64,000 nt of DNA from DASQFQ01 sp963805525 (GCA_963805525.1 CAWDUT010000005.1:124001-188000); one strand, 5' to 3'. Counted from the stretch's first letter, positions 36,508 to 43,989 are shown. Notes: generated from the sequence alone by a model not told the origin. Program-made: numbers and translations.

Positions 36508-37362
36508 GTGGCCGCGATCACCTCACTGCGGCCGGGAGACGAGGTCGCCGGCGTCTACGCGTGCACGCGCAAGGACCGGCTGCTTGCCCGGACCGGCACG
36601 CCCTACCTCGCGCTCGAGCTGCGCGATCGCACCGGCGCGCTGCCCGGCCGCGCGTTCAAGGACGCCGACGTGCTGGCCGGCCGCTTCGACCGCGGCGAGC
36701 TCGTGCGCGTGCGCGGGCGCGTGGAACGCTTCCGCGACGAGCTGCAGGTCGAGGTGCTCGAGATCGCGCGCGCCGAGGGCGCGGATCCCGCGGAGTTCCT
36801 CCCCGTCGCGTACCGCAACGTCGACGAGCTCGACGGCTTCCTCGAGCACCTGGCGCGCGAGGTCCACGACCCGGCGTACGCGGGGCTGCTGGAGCGGATG
36901 CTCGGCGACGACGCGCTGCGCGCCGAGTGGCGCCGCGCACCGTGCACGCGCGGCGGCCACCACGCCTACCTCGGCGGCCTGCTCGAGCACACCGTGGCGG
37001 TGGGGACGCTCGTGGTCGAGACCTGCGTGCTGCACCCGCGGCTGAACTCCGACCTGCTGCTCACCGCCGCGCTCGTGCACGACCTCGGCAAGACGCGCGA
37101 GTTCACCTACGGCGCGGAGATCGGGCTGTCGGAGGAGGGCCGCCTCCTCGGCCACGTCGTGCTCGGGCAGCGGATGGTCGACGAGCGCTCCGCGGGGATG
37201 GACGAGCCGCGCCGGCTCGCGCTCGCCCACTGCGTGCTGACCCACCACGGCGCGAGCGCCGCCCCGGGCGGCCGCTTCGGCTCACCCGAGGCGCTGGCCC
37301 TATATCGGTTGAACGCGCTCGATGCGACCGTGAAGGGCGCGCTCGAGCACGGGCTGTCCTGA
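36508..37362 (+). CDS. OB-fold/HD-domain nuclease (YhaM-like)
   Basis: 284 residues: an N-terminal OB-fold (LRPGDEVAGVYACTRKDRLL to about 90) and a C-terminal HD domain with GGLLEHTVAVG, ALVHDLGKTREF (His191-Asp192) and LAHCVLTHHG. This matches YhaM-type 3'-to-5' exonucleases acting on single-stranded RNA or DNA. The GTG at 36508 lacks a ribosome site. It is divergent from PAC2 by 49 bases and followed by the HTH gene with its own promoter. Confidence 0.85.
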   Translation: MAAITSLRPGDEVAGVYACTRKDRLLARTGTPYLALELRDRTGALPGRAFKDADVLAGRFDRGELVRVRGRVERFRDELQVEVLEIARAEGADPAEFLPVAYRNVDELDGFLEHLAREVHDPAYAGLLERMLGDDALRAEWRRAPCTRGGHHAYLGGLLEHTVAVGTLVVETCVLHPRLNSDLLLTAALVHDLGKTREFTYGAEIGLSEEGRLLGHVVLGQRMVDERSAGMDEPRRLALAHCVLTHHGASAAPGGRFGSPEALALYRLNALDATVKGALEHGLS

Positions 37363-37376
37363 GAAGTAAAGCTCGC

Positions 37377-37411
37377 TTGACATCTGCGTGATGTAAAGCT
37401 ACCTTTACATC
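37377..37411 (+). promoter_or_regulatory. Autoregulated promoter with palindromic operator
   Basis: TTGACA (37377-37382), a 17-base spacer and TACCTT (37400-37405) form a strong promoter. The perfect dyad GATGTAAAG-CTAC-CTTTACATC at 37390-37411 covers the -10 and the likely start site, nine bases before the HTH ATG, so binding would block transcription. Confidence 0.78.
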
Positions 37412-37419
37412 GTCACTCC

Positions 37420-37623
37420 ATGAACAACCGTGTCAGGCAGCTGCGGACCGAGCGCGGCCTCTCCCAGCAGCAGCTCGGCGAGGCGATGGCCGTCTCGCGC
37501 CAGACGATCAACTCGATCGAGAAGGAGCGCTACACGCCCTCGCTGCCGCTCGCGATCGCCCTCGCCCGCTACTTCGGCACGTACGTAGAGGAGCTCTTCC
37601 ATGTCGACGAACAACCCGGATAA
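37420..37623 (+). CDS. Xre-family HTH regulator (short)
   Basis: 67 residues, essentially one Cro/C1-type domain: VRQLRTERGLSQQQLGEAMA then VSRQTINSIEKERYTPSLPL. This short type is typically paired with a DUF2178-like membrane protein, as here, where the next ATG lies inside its 3' end. It probably represses its own promoter through the GATGTAAAG palindrome. The ATG at 37420 has no ribosome site and lies 14 bases from the -10. Confidence 0.92.
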   Translation: MNNRVRQLRTERGLSQQQLGEAMAVSRQTINSIEKERYTPSLPLAIALARYFGTYVEELFHVDEQPG

Positions 37624-38017
37624 CGCGATGAGCCGTCTCTACCGGACCCGCTGGTTCATGCCCGCCGTCTGCGCGCTCTTCGCCGCGCTGATGTTCACCG
37701 CCTTCGCGATCGGCGGCGACACCGCGAGCGGCGCGTACTCCGCCGCCGTGCTCCTGTTCATCGGCGCCGCCTTCTACTTCGGCGCGCGCCGCTCGGAGAC
37801 GCTCGCCGGCCTCGGCGGCCCCGGCCGCGACGAGCGCTGGGAGCGCATCGACGTCCACGCCACCGCGCTCACCGGCCTCGTGCTGATCCTCGTGATCATC
37901 GGCGCCTGGCTGGTCGAGATCGCGCAGGGCAAGGACGGCAGCCCGTACTCGCAGCTCGGCTTCGTCGGCGGGCTCGCGTACGTCCTCGCCGTCGCGCTCC
38001 TGCGCTGGCGCTCCTGA
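37601..38017 (+). CDS. Four-segment membrane protein, partner of the HTH regulator
   Basis: 138 residues with four hydrophobic segments: WFMPAVCALFAALMFTAFAI, YSAAVLLFIGAAFYFGA, ALTGLVLILVIIGAWLVEIA and FVGGLAYVLAVALL. A cytoplasmic loop includes GRDERWERIDVHA, a motif seen in DUF2178-like proteins. The ATG at 37601 overlaps the HTH gene by 23 bases. The pair is likely a small membrane-signal and regulator unit; the signal is unknown. It ends 23 bases before the selenocysteine tRNA. Confidence 0.75.
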   Translation: MSTNNPDNAMSRLYRTRWFMPAVCALFAALMFTAFAIGGDTASGAYSAAVLLFIGAAFYFGARRSETLAGLGGPGRDERWERIDVHATALTGLVLILVIIGAWLVEIAQGKDGSPYSQLGFVGGLAYVLAVALLRWRS

Positions 38018-38040
38018 GGCGGGCCTCTAGCCTGCGCGGC

Positions 38041-38133
38041 GGAGCGGCACGGGCCTGGTGGCCCATCCGGTCTTCAAAACCGGCAGGCCGTCGTAGCCCG
38101 GCGGTTGGAAGGTTCGATTCCTTCGCCGCTCCG
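38041..38133 (+). tRNA. selC: tRNA-Sec (anticodon TCA)
   Basis: A complete 93-base tRNA: acceptor GGAGCGGC (38041-38048) pairs with GCCGCTCC (38125-38132) over eight bases, the bacterial tRNA-Sec length. The D arm has GGGCC-TGGT-GGCCC. The anticodon stem CCGGT/ACCGG frames the loop CTTCAAA with anticodon TCA at 38074-38076. There is a long variable arm, and the T arm is GAAGG-TTCGATT-CCTTC. It reads UGA as selenocysteine, so the genome should encode SelA, SelB and SelD and at least one selenoprotein; none lies in this window. It is the attachment site of the island that follows. Confidence 0.96.
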
Positions 38134-38134
38134 T
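38068..38134 (+). repeat. Direct repeat 1 (att-like), 3' part of tRNA-Sec
   Basis: The 67 bases from the anticodon arm to one base beyond the tRNA recur at 40677-40743 with a single mismatch, and the last 50 or so recur at 41108-41157. The extent, from anticodon loop to 3' end, is that of tyrosine-integrase attachment sites. Confidence 0.85.
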
Positions 38135-38261
38135 ACCGGGAAATCCCTGCTGTACGTGGAGGCGGGGCCGTCTGCTTTTGACCGCCAATCCGGTGAGCGG
38201 GGGGCGGGCCGTACACCACGGTGAGGTGACGGCTCGACCCCCGCGTCGGATCACGTGATGA

Positions 38262-38612
38262 TCAGGCGGTGATCCGGTAGTCCACGGTGTAGGACACCCC
38301 GTCGGTGCCGAAGACCATTTGCCCGCCGTTGCTCAGCTCGGTGGGCTCGAATGTCTTGACGCCGAGGTCCTTGTCGTTGTTGCCGCCGCGGTCGCCGTTG
38401 CGCTCCTTGAGCCGGACCTTGATTTGGTCCGAGAAGTTGCGGTCCTCATGGAGATCCACGAAGTCGTCGTTCTTGGACGTGTCGAGGAAGTGCGGTCCGG
38501 AGAGAAAGCCCTCCGGGCTGCTGTCGATGGTGACGTAGATGTCGATCTCGTCCTTGCCGATCGGGTCGCGCTGCTTGATGCAGTGAAGCCCGTCGATGTG
38601 CAGCGTTGCCAT
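38262..38612 (-). CDS. Small protein of unknown function, beta-rich
   Basis: 116 residues starting MATLHIDGLHCIKQRDPIGK, then DEIDIYVTIDSS and a basic middle with RLKERNGDRGGNNDKDLGVK. The alternation of short hydrophobic strands with Asp/Asn loops suggests a beta-sandwich, and the opening is reminiscent of C2-like domains, but I cannot name a family. The ATG at 38612 has an AGAAAGG about ten bases upstream. It is transcribed toward the tRNA. Its Lys/Asp/Asn-rich make-up differs from the host proteins and supports acquisition with the island. Confidence 0.65.
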   Translation of the reverse strand: MATLHIDGLHCIKQRDPIGKDEIDIYVTIDSSPEGFLSGPHFLDTSKNDDFVDLHEDRNFSDQIKVRLKERNGDRGGNNDKDLGVKTFEPTELSNGGQMVFGTDGVSYTVDYRITA

Positions 38613-39446
38613 GTGAGTGCGCCTTTCTTGGGGGGTGGGTTGGCTGTCGTATGAGGGACCGAGCGCCCGGCCGGGGTTCGCCGCTTGCGTTGTTGGCACC
38701 TCGCTTCGTGAAGCCGTCCGGTTTGTCGAGTCCGTGACGGCTGGTGTGAAGTCCGGTCCTTCGCGGGGCGTCGCTCGCAGGAGACAACTCAACCCGCTGT
38801 GGCTTGGGCTCGCATTGGGCACTCTTTGGCACGGCGCCGGGATGGGCAAGCGTGCGCGAGACATCTGCAACGGCACCCGGGCTCCCGTCAAGGTGGCGTC
38901 GCAACATCCGGCGGCTGCCCTGCCCTACCTCTCCCGCTCGCCGCTCGTGCTCGAGACCCTGAGCTACGCCGGGGTAGTCACAGGTCTGGCCGACTCTGCC
39001 GATGTCAGCTGCGCCCGTCGTCCGGGACTGCTGCATTCGCCTGAGGCTGTCGCGTAAATACGAGAGATCGGGCGACTCGGCGACCGGTGGGATAGGTCGA
39101 CGCTGAGACGGGCGAATTCGACGTGCTGTCCCGCCATTTCGCCGTTTCGCACGCCCGCGACTTAGTGGCCTCCCACGACCGATTGATGCACCGGCGCGTG
39201 GAGCGGTTTGTGCGACAGCCTCGCCTGCAAGCGAAAGCGCGATCAGCACGGCTACTGAGCAGCACGTCGCCAGCACTCGGCTGTCTCGGCGAACATGGCC
39301 GTTAGCTGCGTCCACGGTCATGTGCACGCCATCTTTCAACAGCAGTTACGTAGTCCGCTACAACAGATGTTTAGACGTGGTTTATAACGTTGCTATCAGC
39401 CGAGACTACGGGTACGGTCGATCCGAACCCCACCGAGAGCGAGAAC
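38613..39446. other. Gene-poor part of the island
   Basis: No frame here has convincing coding character; several overlapping open frames on both strands lack family features and normal third-position GC bias. The right part, from about 39330, is AT-rich and probably contains the toxin-antitoxin promoter, for example TTAGAC (39371-39376) and TATCAG (39394-39399) with a 17-base spacer. The left part may be decayed sequence. Confidence 0.5.
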
Positions 39447-39833
39447 ATGGCCGTTGTAGACGTCGCAACGCTGGAACACGAGAGCAACACCGCCACAGTC
39501 GCCGAGATCACGGCGTTTCTGGCGGAGCATCTCGGTCGCCAGGCGACGGCGTACATCGCCGGCGTCAAGAACGCCGCCCAGGTTTCGAAGTGGATCGATG
39601 GCGACACGCCGCCCAAGGGCCAAGTGGCCCGCCTACGCCTCCGCGACGCTTATCGCGCAGCGCGTCTCATCGTCTCTGCCTACGACGACGCCACGGCCGA
39701 GGCCTGGTTCTTCGGCTCGAACTCACGGCTCGATGACGAGGCGCCGGCTTGGGTGCTGCGGCATGCCCGGTCGCTGGATGATCTGCGGATGGTCGTTCCG
39801 GCAGCGAAGGCGTTCGCGCGCGCTCCCGAGTGA
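39447..39833 (+). CDS. Antitoxin with Xre/MbcA/ParS-type toxin-binding domain
   Basis: 128 residues. The N-terminal half has a helix-turn-helix-like stretch (TVAEITAFLAEHLGRQATAY to WIDGD). The C-terminal 60 residues, with AEAWFFGSNSRLDDEAPAWV and LRHARSLDDLRMVVPAAKAF, match the MbcA/ParS toxin-binding domain that normally reads AxxWLxxPNPxLGGxxP. The following gene encodes a RES-domain toxin and overlaps the stop by four bases (GTGA). The ATG at 39447 follows GAGAGCGAG; an in-frame ATG at 39390 is an alternative. It probably neutralises the toxin and represses the operon. Confidence 0.8.
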   Translation: MAVVDVATLEHESNTATVAEITAFLAEHLGRQATAYIAGVKNAAQVSKWIDGDTPPKGQVARLRLRDAYRAARLIVSAYDDATAEAWFFGSNSRLDDEAPAWVLRHARSLDDLRMVVPAAKAFARAPE

Positions 39834-40576
39834 TCGGCGGACTTGTCCGAGGCGCTCTGGAGGGCGCCGCGGGCTTGCTCGGATTGGTGTCGCATCGGGT
39901 TTGGCGGCTCGGGCACGTCGACGCGCCGCTCGACTACGTGGCGCGCGAGTACTGCTCCTGGGAGCACCGCTTCGACGACCCTCGGCACGAGTACCGCACG
40001 CTGTACGGCGCGCAGCACAAGATCACTTGCCTTCGGGAGGTGCTGGCAGATCTTCGCCCCGAGAGCCGCGTGCGCGTCGAGTTCGCCGAATTCCAGCTAG
40101 CACAGGGCGTCGCGCCGGATGAGCTCGACGTGCCAGCTCAAGAAGTCACGCACGCATGGCGCCGCGCACATGTTCTGGCGCCAGCCCGCGTCGAGCGCAC
40201 GGGACCCATCGTCGACCTCGACCAACCGGCGCTCCTCGAGCAGCTCGCAATGAAGCACGCGGTCCTGCTCGCCGAGCACGGTATGGCGTACCTCAACATC
40301 TCGCAGATCCGCTCTAAGACTCGGCCGGTCACGCAAGCGATCAGCCGCGACCTTTACGAGCAGGGAGTCGCGTGCATCCAATTCCGCTCCAACCAAGACG
40401 ACGCGCGCTGCCTCGTCCTGCTCGAGGGCCGCGCGCGCCTGCGGCCGGACGGGCACGCGATCCCGCTCACGGAGGACCTCCCCGAGCTCCTCCAGGTGTG
40501 CTCCGAGTACAGCCTGGCCCTGAAGGCCTCGCCGGTCGCCAAGCGGCCCAGCATCCCGGCGATCTGGCGACCGTAG
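39830..40576 (+). CDS. RES-domain toxin
   Basis: 248 residues from a GTG overlapping the antitoxin stop. The RES features are VWRLGHVDAPLDYVAREYCS with the conserved Arg near the start, then FDDPRHEYRTLYGAQHKITC followed by LREVLADLRP with the conserved Glu, and a late Ser in QFRSNQDDARCLVLLEG. RES toxins degrade NAD+ (as in MbcT and related proteins), depleting the cell unless the antitoxin is present. The N-terminal extension is hydrophobic and the C-terminal 70 residues are longer than in minimal RES domains. It may stabilise the island against loss. Confidence 0.8.
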   Translation: MIGGLVRGALEGAAGLLGLVSHRVWRLGHVDAPLDYVAREYCSWEHRFDDPRHEYRTLYGAQHKITCLREVLADLRPESRVRVEFAEFQLAQGVAPDELDVPAQEVTHAWRRAHVLAPARVERTGPIVDLDQPALLEQLAMKHAVLLAEHGMAYLNISQIRSKTRPVTQAISRDLYEQGVACIQFRSNQDDARCLVLLEGRARLRPDGHAIPLTEDLPELLQVCSEYSLALKASPVAKRPSIPAIWRP

Positions 40577-40676
40577 CGCGCGGCCGGCGTTGGGAAGTTT
40601 CCCCGAGCGCTTCCCCGCATCGGCATCCAACGGAGGACAAACGCCTGCGCAGAGCCAGTTCCGCGCGCAACCAGCG

Positions 40677-40743
40677 CGGTCTTCAACACCGGCAGGCCGT
40701 CGTAGCCCGGCGGTTGGAAGGTTCGATTCCTTCGCCGCTCCGT
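40677..40743 (+). repeat. Direct repeat 2 (att-like), truncated tRNA-Sec copy
   Basis: 67 bases matching 38068-38134 with one change (A to C in the anticodon loop, just 3' of TCAA). The acceptor 5' strand and D arm are missing, so it is not a tRNA gene. It closes interval 1. Confidence 0.85.
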
Positions 40744-40789
40744 CGCCAACGACACGCAAGAACCAGCGCGCTGTGCGCGTTGGTCGGCA

Positions 40790-41104
40790 ATGAAACGCTC
40801 GTTTGCAGTGCTCCTCGCCGTAGCGTCGGCCGCGGCCATCTCCGCACCCGGCGCCGAGGCCGCGTCGTTCAAACGGTGCGGCAGCTTCCAGACCGCCGGC
40901 ACCGGCAAGGCCAAGTATCAGGCCAAGGGCGTGTCATGCCGCCGCGCGAAGAAGGTGCTGCGCGACGCATCGATGACGCTCTGCTTCGACAACCAGATCC
41001 CCGGGTGGAAGAAGGAGTGGCGCGCGCTCGCCAACGGAGGCAGGGCGCTGACGCTCAAGAAGGGCGCGAAGGCCATCAAGACCAACGCCTGCTCACCGAG
41101 GTAA
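40790..41104 (+). CDS. Small exported protein in the second island interval
   Basis: 104 residues with a signal peptide (MKRSFAVLLAVASAAAISAP then GAEAAS). The mature part is basic with four Cys (FKRCGSFQ, GVSCRRAKKVLR, TLCFDNQ, NACSPR). The VSCRRAKKVLR region resembles the MRCKTARRDLRR stretch of the exported protein at 58070-58366, so both may belong to one small-protein family common in this lineage. The gene fills almost the whole interval between repeats 2 and 3, and its stop lies three bases before repeat 3. Function unknown. Confidence 0.75.
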   Translation: MKRSFAVLLAVASAAAISAPGAEAASFKRCGSFQTAGTGKAKYQAKGVSCRRAKKVLRDASMTLCFDNQIPGWKKEWRALANGGRALTLKKGAKAIKTNACSPR

Positions 41105-41107
41105 CGA

Positions 41108-41157
41108 CAGGCCGTCGTAACCAGGCCGTTGGAAGGTTCGATTCCTTCGCCGCTCCG
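41108..41157 (+). repeat. Direct repeat 3 (att-like), more diverged
   Basis: 50 bases from CAGGCCGTCG to the CGCTCCG end of tRNA-Sec, with three mismatches in the variable arm and a perfect match over the last 29 bases (T arm and acceptor). It closes interval 2. Being more diverged, it may be the oldest junction. Confidence 0.8.
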
Positions 41158-41275
41158 CTGACGCTCTTCGGCGTCGGCGGACGGAGTAGTCGTGCCGGCG
41201 GCACGGCGGCGCCGCGTCCCAGGTGTAAAGCTGCGCGTCCGCGGCGTGGCAGTCGCGTCGCGCAACGTGGTCGTC

Positions 41276-42646
41276 ATGGCCGATCGGAGGCAGTTGGTGG
41301 GGTTCACGTCCGCAGAGCTTGAGAGGCGCATGCTGCATCGCCGGGCGGTGGAGGCGGTGGTCTGGGGCATGCCGGCGGTGAACTACGACGCGGTGTACCA
41401 AGCAGTCGTACGCGACGCCGGGGGAGGCTTCAACCAGGTCGTCTACTGGTCGCGCCTGCTGGACTGGACCAATCAGACGCTGACGCCGAACCCCGATGCG
41501 ATCTACCTGATGCCGTTCATCGACACGACGGCCGAGCCGATGGTGCTGGAGATTCCCGCCGCCGAGGGCGGGTCGATCACGGGCAGCGTCGACGATGCCT
41601 GGCAGACGGCCGTGGAGGACGTCGGGCTGGCCGGGGTCGACCAGGGGAAGGGCGGCAGGTACCTGCTCTTGCCTCCGGACTATGAGGACGACGTCCCCGA
41701 CGGCTACATCGCGATGCCGGCAGCCACGAGGCGGACCTACGCCCTGCTGCGCTCCAACCTCGGTGGCGGCAGCGAGGCGGATGTCGCCGCGGCGGTCGCC
41801 TACGGCCGACGCGTCAAGCTCTACCCGCTCTCGCAGGCTGACGACCCGCCGCCGACGAGCTTCGTCGACGCGGCCGACGTGGTCTTCGACGCGACCATCC
41901 CGTATGACGCGCGCTTCTTCGAGGCGCTCGACCGGTGCGTGCAGGCCGAGCCGTGGCTGACTCGGGACAAGGCGATGATCGACACGCTCAAGTCGATCGG
42001 GATCGAAAAGGGCAAGCCCCATGACCCCGATCCCGAGACGCAGGGGGTCCTGAACGACGCAATCGAGGAAGCGCACGCCTGGCTTGACATCCAATACGAG
42101 GCGGCGTTCTCACCGCCCTTCTATGAGGGCACGCACTGGGCGCTTCCGGTGTCCGAGGAGTTGGCGAAGGGGATCCAGAGTGCGTACGCGGACCCCGACT
42201 CGTACCCGCGCGACGGACGCGGCACCAGCTACCACTTCGCCTTCTTCAGCGCCAAGCACTTCGGGGCGGGGCAGTTCTACCTGTTCAGCATCAAAGATGA
42301 GCAAGGCGAGAGGCTCGACGGCGCAAGCGACTATCGGCTCACCGTGCCCGCGAACGTGCCGGTGAACCTCTACTGGTCGGCGACGATCTATGACCGAGCC
42401 ATCCACACCCTGATCCGCGACCTGCCCTGGTCAAGCCGCTCCTCCAACACGCCCGGGCTCCAAGCGAGCGCTGACGGCTCGGTCGAGATCTTCTTCGGGC
42501 CGCAACCGCCTCCTAACCGCAAGGAGAACTGGATCCCGACCAAGCCCGGCGGAGCCTTCGAGATCATCTTCCGCTTCTACGGACCCGAGAAACCCTTGTT
42601 CGACAAGACCTGGCGGCTGCCGGACATCCAGAGAACCAACGCCTGA
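41276..42646 (+). CDS. DUF1254/DUF1214 family protein
   Basis: 456 residues. The N-terminal DUF1254 part has VVWGMPAVNYDAVYQAVV and LTPNPDAIYLMPFIDTTAEP, and the C-terminal DUF1214 part has PVNLYWSATIYDRAIHTLIR and SSNTPGLQASADGSVEIFFG with FDKTWRLPDI at the end. The family is widespread, often exported, and its function is unknown. I used the ATG at 41276; no signal peptide is evident from it. It is the first host-like gene after the island, beginning 118 bases beyond repeat 3. Confidence 0.85.
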   Translation: MADRRQLVGFTSAELERRMLHRRAVEAVVWGMPAVNYDAVYQAVVRDAGGGFNQVVYWSRLLDWTNQTLTPNPDAIYLMPFIDTTAEPMVLEIPAAEGGSITGSVDDAWQTAVEDVGLAGVDQGKGGRYLLLPPDYEDDVPDGYIAMPAATRRTYALLRSNLGGGSEADVAAAVAYGRRVKLYPLSQADDPPPTSFVDAADVVFDATIPYDARFFEALDRCVQAEPWLTRDKAMIDTLKSIGIEKGKPHDPDPETQGVLNDAIEEAHAWLDIQYEAAFSPPFYEGTHWALPVSEELAKGIQSAYADPDSYPRDGRGTSYHFAFFSAKHFGAGQFYLFSIKDEQGERLDGASDYRLTVPANVPVNLYWSATIYDRAIHTLIRDLPWSSRSSNTPGLQASADGSVEIFFGPQPPPNRKENWIPTKPGGAFEIIFRFYGPEKPLFDKTWRLPDIQRTNA

Positions 42647-42737
42647 ACGACGCCGGCGCGCCGCCAACTTGGACACCGGCCGGATCACCCGGCGCGGGTG
42701 ATCTGGGCTCCCCCCGGCGCCGGGCACAGTTCGCCAC

Positions 42738-43409
42738 GTGGCCGACGCGATCGGACAGGTGCTCGCGTTCGCGGTCGGCGTTTCGCTCAGCCCCGTGCCG
42801 ATGATCGCGGTGGTGCTGATGCTCGGCACACCCGCCGGGCGGCGCAACGGTCCCGCGTTCCTGGCCGGATGGATCCTCGGGCTCGCGGTCGTCAGCACGA
42901 TCGTGCTGGTCGTCGCGGGCGGGGCGGGAGCCAACGACGGCCAGCCGGCGACCTGGGTCGACGTCCTCAAACTCGTGCTCGGCGCGCTGCTCCTGCTGCT
43001 GGCGGCACGCCAGTGGCGCGGGCGACCGCGCGCGGGCGGCGCGGCCGACCTGCCGAAGTGGATGCGGACCATCGACCGGTTCACCGTCGGCCGATCGCTC
43101 GCCATGGGCGTCGCGCTCTCCGGTATCAACCCGAAGAACCTGCTGCTCACCGTCGGCGCCGCCGCGACCGTCGCTCAGGCCGGCGTCGGCACGGGCGACG
43201 AGGTCGTCGCGATGGCGGTCTTCGTCGTCGTCGCCACGATCGGCCCCGGCATCCCGGTCGCGATCTACTTTGCGATGGGCGAGCGCGCGGCGAAGCTGCT
43301 CGACGAACTGAAGCTGTGGATGGGCCTCCACAACGCGGCGATCATGACCGTGCTGCTGCTGGTCATCGGCGCCAAGTTGATCGGCGACGGCATCAGCGGC
43401 CTCGGCTGA
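42738..43409 (+). CDS. GAP-family membrane protein
   Basis: 223 residues, six hydrophobic segments. The opening LAFAVGVSLSPVPMIAVVLM and the ALSGINPKNLLLTVGAAATV block are typical of the GAP (Sap/GPL-addressing) family, related to LysE-type exporters and in mycobacteria linked to surface lipid export. The start is a GTG. Its substrate here is unknown. It is followed by a small membrane protein gene on the same strand. Confidence 0.8.
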   Translation: MADAIGQVLAFAVGVSLSPVPMIAVVLMLGTPAGRRNGPAFLAGWILGLAVVSTIVLVVAGGAGANDGQPATWVDVLKLVLGALLLLLAARQWRGRPRAGGAADLPKWMRTIDRFTVGRSLAMGVALSGINPKNLLLTVGAAATVAQAGVGTGDEVVAMAVFVVVATIGPGIPVAIYFAMGERAAKLLDELKLWMGLHNAAIMTVLLLVIGAKLIGDGISGLG

Positions 43410-43465
43410 CGCCGCGACCCAAGCCCGGACGCGCCGTGCGTCAGCTCACTGGGTAAGAGGGTCTG

Positions 43466-43681
43466 GTGCGCTTGTTCGAATGGCTGCTGTGGGGCATTGA
43501 GGCAACGGGCGTGCTGGTCGTCGTCGTGCTGGCACCGATCGCGGCGGTGTACGCGTTCGTCACCGGCGAGCCGATGCAGGGGCTGCTCGCGCTGGGGCTC
43601 TTCGCCGCCGGCCTCGTGTACTTCGTGCTGGTGATCTTCGGCGCGATCGACCGCCCCTGGGCGAGACGGCGCAAGCCGTAG
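43466..43681 (+). CDS. Small two-segment membrane protein
   Basis: 71 residues from a GTG, with two hydrophobic helices (ATGVLVVVVLAPIAAVYAFV and LLALGLFAAGLVYFVLVIFG) and a basic C-terminus (RPWARRRKP). No family recognised. GC-rich third positions support coding. It is probably co-transcribed with the GAP-family gene 56 bases upstream. Confidence 0.6.
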   Translation: MRLFEWLLWGIEATGVLVVVVLAPIAAVYAFVTGEPMQGLLALGLFAAGLVYFVLVIFGAIDRPWARRRKP

Positions 43682-43683
43682 CT

Positions 43684-43977
43684 TCAAGCCCGCGGGAGGA
43701 CGCAGGGGTTCGCGGCGTAGTCGCGCGCCTCGTCGAAGACGCGGCGCAGGCTGCCGACGATCTCCAGGTTGCGGTGGAAGACGCAGGACTGGTTCGTGAG
43801 CAGCCCGTCGGCCAGCGCCTTCCAGCCGGCGATCGTGTTCGGTGTCCCGTTCCGGAGGACGAGCTCCCGTGGCTGAGGGATGAGCTGGTCAGGCGTGATC
43901 CGGGCAATTCCGACCCTAATCGCCTCCGCTCCGGGCGTACAGTCGGATCGACCTGTAATCCCTCACGGAGTGCCGGA
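43684..43977 (-). pseudogene. Possible C-terminal remnant of a lost gene
   Basis: The minus strand has an open frame of about 90 codons ending at 43684 with protein-like composition, e.g. RNGTPNTIAGWKALADGLLT and NLEIVGSLRRVFDEARDYAA. There is no ATG, GTG or TTG at a sensible place, and the frame is closed upstream. It occupies the 308-base gap before the ECF sigma gene, where only regulatory DNA would be expected. No family recognised. Confidence 0.3.
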
Positions 43978-43989
43978 CATGTAGCCGGC

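Larger units (their letters stand above)
38134..41157. mobile_element. Tandem non-autonomous island at selC
   Basis: Two intervals, each closed by a 3' fragment of tRNA-Sec. Interval 1 (38135-40743, about 2.6 kb) holds a small unknown protein, about 0.8 kb without a convincing gene, and a RES/Xre-type toxin-antitoxin pair. Interval 2 (40744-41157, about 0.4 kb) holds one exported protein. Parts, for example 39330-39420, are clearly AT-richer than the host. No integrase, excisionase or transposase is present, so mobility would depend on a recombinase supplied elsewhere. selC is a known integration hotspot in other bacteria. Confidence 0.75.

Noticed and set aside
38027..38254. Minus-strand protein across the tRNA-Sec gene
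   Set aside because: It is only the translation of the complementary strand of a structured tRNA.
38617..39057. 146-codon plus-strand gene in the island
   Set aside because: No ribosome site, no domain, irregular composition and competing frames; listed as gene-poor DNA instead.
40677..40743. Second functional tRNA-Sec gene
   Set aside because: The acceptor 5' strand and D arm are missing; only the part from the anticodon arm to the 3' end is present.
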